Of a stretch of DNA of 64,000 nt, positions 23,501 to 36,310 are shown in pieces. Below the pieces are notes generated by a model. It ran no database searches, was not told the origin of the DNA, and saw only the letters and a program-made list of their open reading frames with translations. This stretch comes from Streptomyces sp. F63. Lineage in GTDB: Bacteria; Actinomycetota; Actinomycetes; Streptomycetales; Streptomycetaceae. Within the stretch, counting starts at the first letter, position 1; the number at the start of each line of letters is the position of its first letter. The stretch lies in NCBI RefSeq assembly GCF_018070345.1, contig NZ_JAGPXX010000002.1:62001-126000 (forward strand), given 5' to 3'. A program made the translations under genes and the position numbers.

Positions 23501-25249
23501 TCAGCTCCGGGCGAGCAGCAGTTCGGTGTTGCGGTCGCCGGGCTCTCCCGCGAGCGTGGTGCGCGCGCCGGGGGTGTTGAAGGACAACTCGCGGTAGAGG
23601 GAGGCCAGTCCGGTCTGGGAGAGGTCGGCGTGGTCCACCCGGTACGGGGCGGCCGACTCCACGAGCGTGGTGAAGAGGGAGAGCGTGCCGTCGTGGTTGT
23701 CCACCAGTTCGATCACCCGGGCGAGCTGGGGGAAGTCGACGTGTGAGGCGGTGGAGACCTCCCAGAAGCCGTCGCGCGGGGTGATGTTGTTCTTGTGGCT
23801 GTGCCCGTTGATCCAGGCCAGGACGTTGCGGTGGCGGCCGAGCAGGGCGAGCAGTTCCTCACCGCCGTGCCGTTTCTCGTCCGGCCGGGCCGGGTCGGGG
23901 CGCAGATTGCGCATGGTGGCGCCGGTGTGGTGGCTGAAGACCAGGACGTGCTCGTCCCGGTGCTCGGCGAGGGTCCGCTCCAGCCAGCGGAGCTGCGCGG
24001 TGCCGAGGGATCCCTCGTAGTGGCCGCCGTTGTCGGTGCTGTCGAGGCTGATGCCGAGGACGCCGTCGGCGATGCGGAAGGAGTAGTACAGGCGTTCCTC
24101 GGCGAGGTTGTCGCTGGTGTAGCCGTGGCCGCGCGGCCCGGGGCCGGTGTGCCACGGGTCCAGGTGCGCGGTGACGTATTCGAGCGGGGTGAAGGGGGCG
24201 CGGCGCTCGTCGGGGGTGACCTGGCGCATGCCCCGGGTGCGGGAGCGCAGCAGTTCTTCGAAGCGTCGGCCCTCCGGGTCGGCGGCCTTCCTGACGTTGG
24301 CCCAGAGGGCGGCGCCCTCGGCCGGGGGCAGGTTCTCCAGCTTGCGGCCGCCGACGGCGAACTCGGCGAAGAAGCCGCCGCGGGCGTAGGCGCCGCCGGG
24401 CAGGGTGTCGTGGTTGCCGACGGTTGAGTACCAGGGCATGCGCAGGCCGGGGCTGCGGACCTCGCGGATCGCGGCGCCGAGGAAGCCGTCGATGCGGGGG
24501 AAGCCGAGCTGCTTGTCGTTGTCGCGCAGGGCGTCCTCCGGCTGCCAGTAGAGCGGCAGGCCGCTGTTCTGCACGCCCTCGTAGCGGCGTTCGTCGCCGG
24601 TGTTGGGGATGATCCGGCCGCCGCTCATGGCGGTGAGGAACCACTGCAGTTCGGCCCGGGAGTTGTTGTCGGTGTTGTCACCGGTGGTCATGGCGAAGGC
24701 GAGCGGGCTGCCGGTGGCGGGGCCGCCGGGCAGCGCGTTGACGCGTTCGATGAGCGAGACGGTGCCGGCGACGGAGAGCGCCTCCTGCGGGCGCCAGGCG
24801 CTGGCCGTCGAGGCGCGCAGATACTCGTAGCGCAGCGGGTGCTGGACGTCGACGATGTGCAGGTCCGTGAACTGGACGAAGCAGGCGAGAGTGGTGCGCC
24901 GGCCGTCTCTGCCGCCCCGGGCGGACGCCAGTTCGGTGCGGACGACGCGGGGCCAGCCGGGGCCCTCCCCCAGCCGCCGGTAGCCCGTGGTGCCGCGCGG
25001 GGTGGCGACCGTGTCGAGCGTGGTGCCGTGCCGGAAGGAGGTGCCGCGGTCGCGGTCCGGCGGTGCGGCGGACGGCGCGGTGGCGGGCCCGGCGGAGCGG
25101 GGGCGGGGCGGCGCGGTGGCGGCCTCCGCCGGTCCGCCGCCGGAACCGAGGGCCGCGCCGAGGCCGGCGGAGACTCCGACGGCACCGGCGGTGGCGAGCA
25201 GGGCACGGCGGTGGAGGGCTGCGGAGTCGGTCGATCCGGTGCGGGACAT
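23501..25249 (-). CDS. Tat-exported metallophosphoesterase (calcineurin-like)
   Basis: Predicted 582 residues. The N-terminus has HRRALLATAGAVGVSAGLGA, a twin-arginine signal peptide (R14, R15). The metallophosphoesterase motifs appear in order: FTDLHIVDVQHP, MTTGDNTDN, TVGNHDTLPGG, VFSHHTG and INGHSHKN. This is the layout of a family of actinobacterial secreted phosphoesterases (TIGR03767-type) that hydrolyse phosphomonoesters or diesters outside the cell. A Pro/Ala-rich linker (residues 45-65) separates the signal from the enzyme. ATG 25249 has GGGGAG 5 nt upstream. It is divergent from the S8 protease gene; export as a folded metal enzyme fits the Tat signal. Confidence 0.87.
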   Translation of the reverse strand: MSRTGSTDSAALHRRALLATAGAVGVSAGLGAALGSGGGPAEAATAPPRPRSAGPATAPSAAPPDRDRGTSFRHGTTLDTVATPRGTTGYRRLGEGPGWPRVVRTELASARGGRDGRRTTLACFVQFTDLHIVDVQHPLRYEYLRASTASAWRPQEALSVAGTVSLIERVNALPGGPATGSPLAFAMTTGDNTDNNSRAELQWFLTAMSGGRIIPNTGDERRYEGVQNSGLPLYWQPEDALRDNDKQLGFPRIDGFLGAAIREVRSPGLRMPWYSTVGNHDTLPGGAYARGGFFAEFAVGGRKLENLPPAEGAALWANVRKAADPEGRRFEELLRSRTRGMRQVTPDERRAPFTPLEYVTAHLDPWHTGPGPRGHGYTSDNLAEERLYYSFRIADGVLGISLDSTDNGGHYEGSLGTAQLRWLERTLAEHRDEHVLVFSHHTGATMRNLRPDPARPDEKRHGGEELLALLGRHRNVLAWINGHSHKNNITPRDGFWEVSTASHVDFPQLARVIELVDNHDGTLSLFTTLVESAAPYRVDHADLSQTGLASLYRELSFNTPGARTTLAGEPGDRNTELLLARS

Positions 25250-25668
25250 GGGGGCTCCCCGGGTGCTGCGCGCGGACACGGCGGAAGCGGGGGGCGGGCC
25301 CCGCTCACCCGGATGCTTGGCACCGGGGGTGGCCTGCGTTTGAACGAGGCCGGAACGTCCGGCGCCCATCGCGGCACATCGATCACCGGTACGGGAAGCA
25401 GTCATCCGGCTCCGGCCCGCGGGTTCCCCGCCGCTCACCCGGAGTTCACCGGGCGCCCGCGCCGGGGCGGATGGCAGCACGACGACGGGACAGCGGTGGA
25501 GACCGCGGCAGCACGGCCTCCGGGGCGGCCGGGGAGGGCGTTCGCCCGACGTTCAACGAACTTTCACCACCGGCGAATTGGGGCTTGGCACCCGCTTCGC
25601 CCCCGAATGGCGGTGGCGGAAATACGCCACCGTCCGCTCAGCGGGCGCCCAACCCTCCCCAAACTCTT
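25250..25668. other. Divergent gap upstream of the S8 protease
   Basis: About 420 bp between the Tat phosphoesterase and the inverted repeat. No gene is supported. The last 120 bp (about 25540-25668) are less GC-rich, e.g. GTTCAACGAACTTTCACCACC at 25550-25570, and likely carry promoter elements. Confidence 0.45.
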
Positions 25669-25688
25669 CGCACTTACATATAAGTGCG
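25669..25688. promoter_or_regulatory. Perfect inverted repeat in the S8 protease promoter region
   Basis: CGCACTTA-CATA-TAAGTGCG: 8-bp perfect arms with a 4-bp spacer, ending 34 bp before the protease start codon. It is AT-rich compared with its surroundings. The position and symmetry suggest a dimeric repressor site overlapping the promoter. Confidence 0.55.
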
Positions 25689-25722
25689 GTCAACCGGATC
25701 CGATTTCCGAACAAGGGTGGCC

Positions 25723-30151
<4,429 letters not shown>

Positions 30152-30173
30152 TCCCGGCCTGGTCCCCGGTCCC

Positions 30174-30204
30174 CCGGTCCCGGTCCGTCGCGGGCCGGGA
30201 CCGG
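30174..30204 (+). terminator. Terminator of asd
   Basis: CCGGTCCCGG at 30174-30183 pairs perfectly with 30195-30204, extended by three further pairs towards a short loop; 23 bp after the asd stop. Confidence 0.65.
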
Positions 30205-30371
30205 TCGTTTCCGGCACTGGTCCAGTCCGTTGCGACCAGCGGGGCGCCCTTCCGCGGCGGCCCCGGAGACCTGCCGGAACCGGGCCCGGCGGCTCGGCGA
30301 AACCTGCTGCGATCACGGGGGCGCCCCGTGCGAGGATGGCCGTTCCGTCCGACGAATGGGAGATGCCTACC

Positions 30372-32984
30372 GTGCCTGGCACGAACCTCACCCGGGAGGA
30401 GGCGCAGCAGCGGGCGCGCCTCCTGACCACCCACGCGTACGAGATCGAGCTGGACCTGAGCAACGCGCAGGAGCCGGAGGGGGGGACCTTCCGTTCGGTC
30501 ACCACGGTCCGCTTCGACGCGGCCGAGGAGGGGGCCGGCACCTTCGTCGACCTGGTGGCGCCGGCGGTGCGCGAGGTGGTGCTGAACGGCGAGGCGCTCG
30601 ACCCGGCGGAGGTCTTCGCCGAATCGCGGATCACGCTGCCGTCCCTGGCGGCCGGGCCGAATGAGCTGCGGGTGGTCGCCGACTGCGCCTACACCAACAC
30701 CGGTGAGGGCCTGCACCGCTTCGTCGACCCGGTGGACCAGCAGGCGTATCTCTACACCCAGTTCGAGGTGCCGGACGCCCGGCGGGTCTTCGCCTGCTTC
30801 GAACAGCCGGACCTCAAGGGGACCTTCACGTTCACCGTGACGGCGCCCGAGGGGTGGACGGTCATCTCGGGCGCCCCGCTCGCGGACGGCGCGGAGAAGC
30901 CGGCGGACGGCGTCTGGCGGTTCGCGCCGACCCCGCGGCTCTCCACCTACGTCACCGCGCTGGTCGCGGGCCCGTACCACGGCGTGCACAGCACCTGGGA
31001 GGGCGAGGGCCGCTCGGTGCCGCTGGGGATCTACTGCCGCCCCTCCCTCGCCGAGCACCTGGACGCGGACGCGATCTTCGAGGTCACCCGGCAGGGCTTC
31101 GACTGGTTCCAGGAGAAGTTCGACTACCCGTACCCGTTCGAGAAGTACGACCAGCTCTTCGTACCGGAGTTCAACGCGGGCGCGATGGAGAACGCCGGGG
31201 CCGTGACCATCCGCGACCAGTACGTCTTCCGGTCCAAGGTGACCGACGCGGCGTACGAGACGCGCGCCGAGACCATCCTCCACGAGCTGGCCCACATGTG
31301 GTTCGGCGATCTCGTCACCATGGAGTGGTGGAACGACCTCTGGCTGAACGAGTCGTTCGCCACCTACACCTCCATCGCCTGCCAGGCGCACGCCCCCGGC
31401 TCGAAGTGGCCGCACTCCTGGACCACCTTCGCCAACTCCATGAAGACCTGGGCGTACCGGCAGGACCAGTTGCCGTCCACCCACCCGATCATGGCGGAGA
31501 TCCGGGACCTCGACGACGTCCTGGTCAACTTCGACGGCATCACGTACGCCAAGGGCGCCTCGGTGCTCAAGCAGCTCGTCGCGTATGTCGGCACGGACGC
31601 GTTCTTCCGCGGCGTGCAGACGTACTTCAAGCGGCACGAGTGGGGCAACACCCGCCTCTCCGACCTGCTCGGCGCGCTGGAGGAGACCTCGGGCCGCGAC
31701 CTGGGGGCGTGGTCGCAGGCGTGGCTGGAGACGGCCGGCATCAACGTCCTCCGCCCCGAGATCGCGGCCGACGGCTCCACGATCACCTCCTTCGCCGTAC
31801 GCCAGGAGGCCCCGGCGCTGCCGCTGGGCGCCAAGGCCTCCGTGTCGGGCGAGGACGGCCCGCCGCTGGGCACGCTGCGCCCGCACCGCATCGCCATCGG
31901 CTGCTACGAGCTGCGCGACGGCAAGCTGGTCCGCACCGAGCGGATCGAACTGGACATCGACGGCGAGCTGACCGAGGTGCCGCAGCTGGCGGGGAAGAAG
32001 CGCCCCGCCGTGATCCTCCTCAACGACGACGACCTGTCGTACGCCAAGGTGCGGCTCGACCCCGAGTCGCTGGCCGTGATCACCCAGCACCTCGGCGACT
32101 TCACCGAGTCCCTGCCGCGGGCCCTGTGCTGGGCCTCCGCCTGGGACATGACCCGGGACGGCGAACTGGCCACCCGCGACTATCTGGAGCTGGTCCTGTC
32201 CGGGATCGGCAAGGAGTCGGACATCGGCGTCGTCCAGTCGCTGCACCGGCAGGTGAAGCTGGCCCTGGCCCTGTACGCGGCGCCGTCCTGGCGCGAGCTG
32301 GGCCAGGCGCGCTGGAGCGAGGCGGCCCTGGAGCACCTGCGGGCGGCCGATCCGGGCAGCGATCACCAGCTGGCCTGGGCCCGCGCCTTCGCCGCCACGG
32401 CCCGCACGGACGCCCAGCTCGACCTGGTGCGGGGACTGCTGGACGGCACGGAGACGGTCGAGGGGCTCACCGTCGACACCGAGCTGCGCTGGACGCTGCT
32501 GGAGCGGCTGGCGGCCACCGGCCGGGCGGACGAGCCGGAGATCGCGGCCGAGCTGGAACGCGACCGCACCTCGGCGGGCGAGCAGCACGCGGCGACGGCG
32601 CGGGCGGCCCGGCCGACGGAGGAGGCCAAGGCCGAGGCGTGGGCGTCGGTGGTCGGGTCGGACAAGCTGCCGAACGCCGTGCAGGGCGCGGTCATCGGCG
32701 GCTTCGTCCAGACCGACCAGCAGGAACTGCTCGCCCCGTACGCGGCGAAGTACTTCGCCGCGGTGAAGGACGTCTGGGAGTCGCGCAGCCACGAGATGGC
32801 CCAGCAGATCGCGGTCGGCCTCTACCCGGCGCTCCAGATCTCGCAGGCCACGCTGGACGCCACGGACGCCTGGCTGGACTCCGCGGAACCGACACCGGCC
32901 CTGCGCCGGCTGGTCACCGAGTCCCGGGCCGGTGTCGAACGGGCCCTCACGGCGCAGGCGGCGGACGCGGCGGCCGCTGTCTGA
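30372..32984 (+). CDS. pepN: Aminopeptidase N (M1 family), second copy
   Basis: Predicted 870 residues. It carries GAMEN followed by AGAVT, and the zinc motif HELAH at 304-308 with Glu in NESFATY as third ligand. The C-terminal ERAP1-like domain starts near AVILLNDDDLSYAKVRLD. The N-terminus VPGTNLTREEAQQRARLL closely parallels copy 1 (VPGENLTRDEARERAGLL), and similarity continues to the end, so the two are paralogues. GTG 30372 is chosen because GGGAG lies about 9 nt upstream and it matches copy 1. The gene lies downstream of asd, an arrangement I know from other streptomycetes, so this is likely the ancestral copy. The position-specific difference NESF versus KESF near the active site suggests distinct substrate preference. 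Confidence 0.93.
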   Translation: MPGTNLTREEAQQRARLLTTHAYEIELDLSNAQEPEGGTFRSVTTVRFDAAEEGAGTFVDLVAPAVREVVLNGEALDPAEVFAESRITLPSLAAGPNELRVVADCAYTNTGEGLHRFVDPVDQQAYLYTQFEVPDARRVFACFEQPDLKGTFTFTVTAPEGWTVISGAPLADGAEKPADGVWRFAPTPRLSTYVTALVAGPYHGVHSTWEGEGRSVPLGIYCRPSLAEHLDADAIFEVTRQGFDWFQEKFDYPYPFEKYDQLFVPEFNAGAMENAGAVTIRDQYVFRSKVTDAAYETRAETILHELAHMWFGDLVTMEWWNDLWLNESFATYTSIACQAHAPGSKWPHSWTTFANSMKTWAYRQDQLPSTHPIMAEIRDLDDVLVNFDGITYAKGASVLKQLVAYVGTDAFFRGVQTYFKRHEWGNTRLSDLLGALEETSGRDLGAWSQAWLETAGINVLRPEIAADGSTITSFAVRQEAPALPLGAKASVSGEDGPPLGTLRPHRIAIGCYELRDGKLVRTERIELDIDGELTEVPQLAGKKRPAVILLNDDDLSYAKVRLDPESLAVITQHLGDFTESLPRALCWASAWDMTRDGELATRDYLELVLSGIGKESDIGVVQSLHRQVKLALALYAAPSWRELGQARWSEAALEHLRAADPGSDHQLAWARAFAATARTDAQLDLVRGLLDGTETVEGLTVDTELRWTLLERLAATGRADEPEIAAELERDRTSAGEQHAATARAARPTEEAKAEAWASVVGSDKLPNAVQGAVIGGFVQTDQQELLAPYAAKYFAAVKDVWESRSHEMAQQIAVGLYPALQISQATLDATDAWLDSAEPTPALRRLVTESRAGVERALTAQAADAAAAV

Positions 32985-33169
32985 GGCCGCGACAGCGGCG
33001 CGAAGGGCGCCGGCCGGAGGCGTCCGACGGTTACGGAGAGGCGGGGAAGCGGAGAGCGGCGGGGCCGGCCGGTGCGTCACGGGCGCACGGCCCGGGCCCG
33101 CCGTTCGCGGCGCTCGCTCCGGACGGAGCGGGCCCCGGGGAGTCCGGGGCGGGCGGCGGACGCACAGCA

Positions 33170-33197
33170 GCCCCCGGACCACACGGGTTCCGGGGGC
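33170..33197. terminator. Hairpin between pepN (copy 2) and the small membrane protein gene
   Basis: GCCCCCGGA at 33170-33178 pairs perfectly with 33189-33197; a short loop of 10 nt includes one further G-C pair. It lies in the convergent gap of 246 bp. Confidence 0.65.
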
Positions 33198-33230
33198 GGC
33201 GCGCGCCGGGCGCGGGGGTGCGGCGGCGGC

Positions 33231-33473
33231 TCAGGCCTGCCGCTTCTCCTGCTTGTGCGACTTGTCCAGCACCATCACCAGGCCGGCGATGACGAGGAAG
33301 GAGATCACCGGGAGGGCGACATAGAGCCCCAGGGTCTCGCCGACGCTCAGGCCCGGACCCGGGTCGTCACCGGCGTCGCGAACCAGTGCGAACGCGGGGG
33401 ACGACATCAGCAGCATCATCAGCGTCGAACCGGCCATGACGGCACCGGTGCGCAGCACGTTCTTGTTGTCCAC
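33231..33473 (-). CDS. Small membrane protein, conserved hypothetical
   Basis: Predicted 80 residues with two hydrophobic segments, at about 12-30 (VMAGSTLMMLLMSSPAFAL, possibly a cleaved signal with AFA/L) and 48-70 (LGLYVALPVISFLVIAGLVMVL), separated by an acidic loop (VRDAGDDPGPG). The C-terminal tail is basic (DKSHKQEKRQA), so it faces the cytoplasm. I do not recognise a named family. Its position between pepN and malQ, 48 bp downstream of the malQ stop on the same strand, suggests it may be read through from malQ. Its coding character (G/C at third positions) is good, so it is a real gene. Confidence 0.7.
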   Translation of the reverse strand: MDNKNVLRTGAVMAGSTLMMLLMSSPAFALVRDAGDDPGPGLSVGETLGLYVALPVISFLVIAGLVMVLDKSHKQEKRQA

Positions 33474-33521
33474 GGTGCCAACGTAGCGAACGTCCGGCGG
33501 GCCCGCGCGACCGGGTACCCC

Positions 33522-35771
33522 TTATGGCCGATCGGCCGCGCCGGTGCCGCCGCCCGCCTCCCCCGCGTCGTCCGCGTCGTCCGCGTCGTCCGCGTCCTCC
33601 GCCTCCCCCGGCGGTGCGGCGGCCAGGTGCTCGGCGAGGTCGGTCATCAGGGCGTGCAGGCGCGGTGACGCCGCGAGCTGTTCCAGGGTGACGGGGCGGC
33701 CGGTGGCGTCGGCGACCGGCAGCCGCCAGTTGGGGTACTGGTCCCAGGTCCCGGGCAGATTCTGCGGGCGCCGGTCCCCCACGCAGTCCGGCAGCCAGAC
33801 ACCGATCATGCGGGCCGGGGTGCGGCACAGGAAGCGGTAGACGGCACGGACGGCCGCCTCCTCGTCCCCCCGCCCCCCGGACAGCAGCCCGAGTTCGCTG
33901 AGCACCGCCAGCCAGTCGGCGATCTCCACCGCGTCCTCGGCCTGCTCCTCGGCCAGTGGCCGGGTCAGCAGGCCCAGCCGGTGCCGCAGTCCGACGTGCT
34001 CGCCCGTCAGCCGGGCGGCGGTGCTCGGCAGGTCGTGCGTGGTGGCGGTGGCCAGGCAGTCGGCCCGCCAGCGCTCGGGCGGCAGCGGCCTCGGCCGCTG
34101 CCGGGCGCCGGCGGCCGGGGCGGGGCCGGGGCCGGGGGCGGACGTACCGGCGGTCGCCCCGGTGGCCGCGGCGGCGCCGGCGGACCCGGCGGACTCGTAA
34201 TCGCGTTCGAACCAGAGCACCGATGTGCCCAGGACACCGCGCTCCGCGAGCGCGTCCCGCATCCCCGGCTCCACCGTACCCAGGTCCTCCCCCACGACGA
34301 CGGCGCCGGCCCGGTGCGCCTCCAGGGCCAGCACGGCGAGCATGGCCTCGGTGTCGTAGCGGACGTAGGCGCCCTCGGTCGGCGGGCGGCCCTCGGGGAC
34401 CCACCAGAGCCGGGAGAGCCCCATGACGTGGTCGATGCGGAGGGCGCCCGCGTGCCGCAGCAGCCCGCGCAGCAGGTCCCGGAAGGGGGCGTAGCCGGTG
34501 CCGGCGAGGGCGTCGGGACGCCAGGGCGGCAGACCCCAGTCCTGCCCGTGCGGGCTGAAGGCGTCGGGCGGCGCTCCGACCGACATGCCGGCGGCGTAGA
34601 CGTCCTGCCGCGCCCAGACGTCGGCACCGGAGGGGTGGACGCCGACCGCGAGGTCGTGCACCAGTCCGATGGGCATGCCGGCGTCGAGGGCGGAGCGCTG
34701 CGCGGTGCCGAGCTGGCTGTCGGTGAGCCAGGCGAGCCAGCAGTGGAAGTCGACGCGGTCCAGGATCTCGCCGCGGGCGCGGGCGGCCTGCGGGGAGCGC
34801 GGATCGCTCAGGCCGCCGGGCCAGCGCCGCCAGTCGGGACCGTGGAGTTCGGCGAGGGCGCACCAGGTGGCGTGGTCGTCGAGGGCCTGTCCCTGGTCGG
34901 CGAGGAAGGCGCAGTAGGCGGCGCGGCGGCCCGGGCCGAGGGGCACGGCGCGCACGAGTTCGAGCGCTTCGCGCTTGAGGCGCCAGACGGCGTCGCGGTC
35001 GATGAGCGCCCCCCGGCGCAGGACGCCTTCGCGCAGGGCCTCGGCGCGGGCGGCGACGGCGGCGGCGCGCTCGCGCTCCGGGGCGGGCAGCCGGACGTAC
35101 TCGGGGATGTCCTCGACGCGTAGATGCACCGGGTCGGGGAAACGACGGGAGGAGGGCCGGTACGGCGAGGGGTCCGTGGGGCTTCCGGGCACGGCGGCGT
35201 GCAGTGGGTTGAGCTGGAGGAAGCCGGTGCCGAGTGCCCGGCCGGACCAGGCGGCGAACTCGGCGAGGTCGCCGAGGTCGCCCATGCCCCAGGACCGGGA
35301 GGAGAGCAGGGAGTAGAGCTGTACGAGGAAGCCGTGGGTGCGGCCGGGCGGTTCGGGCATCCGTTCGGGAGCGGTGATCAGGACGGCCCGGCCGGACCGG
35401 CCGCCGGGTGCCTCCGCGTGGAGCGTGTGGCAGCCGGGCGGCAGGGTCACGGCCGGGCCGGGGTCCCAGTCCAGGCTCTCGCCGGCCTCGGTGCGGACGC
35501 GCAGGACCGCGTCCTCCGGGAGGCCGGGGAGCGTTCCGGGCCGCGGCGGCCGGCCCGTCGTCACGACGACGGCCGGCGGCAGCAGCCGGTCACGCTCGGC
35601 CCGTTCCCGCCGGTCCAGGGCGGCTCGGACGGCCTGCGGGGTCGAGGCGTCGACCCCCAGCGAGGCCAGCACGGCGACGACGGTGTCCTCGGGGACCCGG
35701 AGCGTACGGCCCGGAGAGGGCTCGTACGACGTTGCGACCCCGTGCAGTGCTGCGAGCCGCGCGCGGCCCAT
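33522..35771 (-). CDS. malQ: 4-alpha-glucanotransferase (amylomaltase, GH77)
   Basis: Predicted 749 residues. It transfers alpha-1,4-glucan segments between maltodextrins in the cytoplasm. The GH77 catalytic regions are RIDHVMGLSRLWWVPEG (nucleophile Asp), GEDLGTVEPGM (acid Glu) and TTHDLPSTAARL (third Asp); GFLVQLYSLLSSRSWGMGDL is the conserved start of the barrel. An N-terminal extension of about 140 residues, seen in actinobacterial MalQ, is present. An Ala/Gly/Pro-rich loop (SAGAAAATGATAGTSAPG) is inserted near residues 545-570, and the C-terminus has an acidic repeat (DADDADDADDA) encoded by tandem bases at 33569-33600. Its ATG follows directly on the stop codon of the preceding small gene, so translation is coupled. 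Confidence 0.93.
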   Translation of the reverse strand: MGRARLAALHGVATSYEPSPGRTLRVPEDTVVAVLASLGVDASTPQAVRAALDRRERAERDRLLPPAVVVTTGRPPRPGTLPGLPEDAVLRVRTEAGESLDWDPGPAVTLPPGCHTLHAEAPGGRSGRAVLITAPERMPEPPGRTHGFLVQLYSLLSSRSWGMGDLGDLAEFAAWSGRALGTGFLQLNPLHAAVPGSPTDPSPYRPSSRRFPDPVHLRVEDIPEYVRLPAPERERAAAVAARAEALREGVLRRGALIDRDAVWRLKREALELVRAVPLGPGRRAAYCAFLADQGQALDDHATWCALAELHGPDWRRWPGGLSDPRSPQAARARGEILDRVDFHCWLAWLTDSQLGTAQRSALDAGMPIGLVHDLAVGVHPSGADVWARQDVYAAGMSVGAPPDAFSPHGQDWGLPPWRPDALAGTGYAPFRDLLRGLLRHAGALRIDHVMGLSRLWWVPEGRPPTEGAYVRYDTEAMLAVLALEAHRAGAVVVGEDLGTVEPGMRDALAERGVLGTSVLWFERDYESAGSAGAAAATGATAGTSAPGPGPAPAAGARQRPRPLPPERWRADCLATATTHDLPSTAARLTGEHVGLRHRLGLLTRPLAEEQAEDAVEIADWLAVLSELGLLSGGRGDEEAAVRAVYRFLCRTPARMIGVWLPDCVGDRRPQNLPGTWDQYPNWRLPVADATGRPVTLEQLAASPRLHALMTDLAEHLAAAPPGEAEDADDADDADDAGEAGGGTGAADRP

Positions 35772-36047
35772 TCAGACCTCCGTGCACTCCAGACCGGCGC
35801 CCATGCCGGTCGCCGTGGGTTCACTGGTCAGCGGAAGTTCGGTGGCGAGCGCGGGCTCGCTGGTGAGGGGGTTGCTGTCGGGCAGGGGTGGTTCGCTGGT
35901 GAGCGGGGGCTCGGAGTATTCGCCGGAGCTGGCGCCGTCGAGACCCGAGTCGATGTCCGTCAGTCCGTCGAGGTCCAGCGGATTGAACGGTTCGACCGGG
36001 TCGCCGGGTTTGGAGAGAGTCGAGAGGAGAAGAGCGGATGTGGCCAC
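35772..36047 (-). CDS. Small acidic LTSEP-repeat protein upstream of malQ
   Basis: Predicted 91 residues; the family is not recognised. The GTG start at 36047 has GGAGG 5 nt upstream, and the stop codon TGA is directly followed by the malQ ATG; GGAGG inside the last codons serves malQ. The protein is acidic with an N-terminal hydrophobic patch (VATSALLLSTL), then PGDPVEPFNPLDLDGLTDID, then the repeat region with PPLTSEPPLP, NPLTSEP, LPLTSEPT, and ends GLECTEV. There is no clear signal peptide. The repeated P-LTSEP unit (three near-identical copies plus one degraded) and the tight coupling suggest either a small structural protein or a leader controlling malQ translation. Another possibility is a peptide-product precursor, but no maturation enzymes are nearby. 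Confidence 0.55.
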   Translation of the reverse strand: MATSALLLSTLSKPGDPVEPFNPLDLDGLTDIDSGLDGASSGEYSEPPLTSEPPLPDSNPLTSEPALATELPLTSEPTATGMGAGLECTEV

Positions 36048-36310
36048 CTGGGCCTCCGTAGTTCGTGGTCGGTACGACACAGCAGCCCTACCCCGCTGGA
36101 GCCGTGGCAGACCCAAACGCGGGGCGAACGTGGCTCTCGTCACAATCGCTCCCCGATGGGTTGATTTCGCGGCCGGACGGCACTTCCGGCGCAGGGCTTG
36201 AAGCCGAAAGGGTAGTCACGGCGGCGGATTTCTTGCGAGAGCAACAAGGGGGTCAGTGGCGGAGGCAACGAAAAAAACGGGACATAACATCGCCTATCCT
36301 CCTGGTGAGC

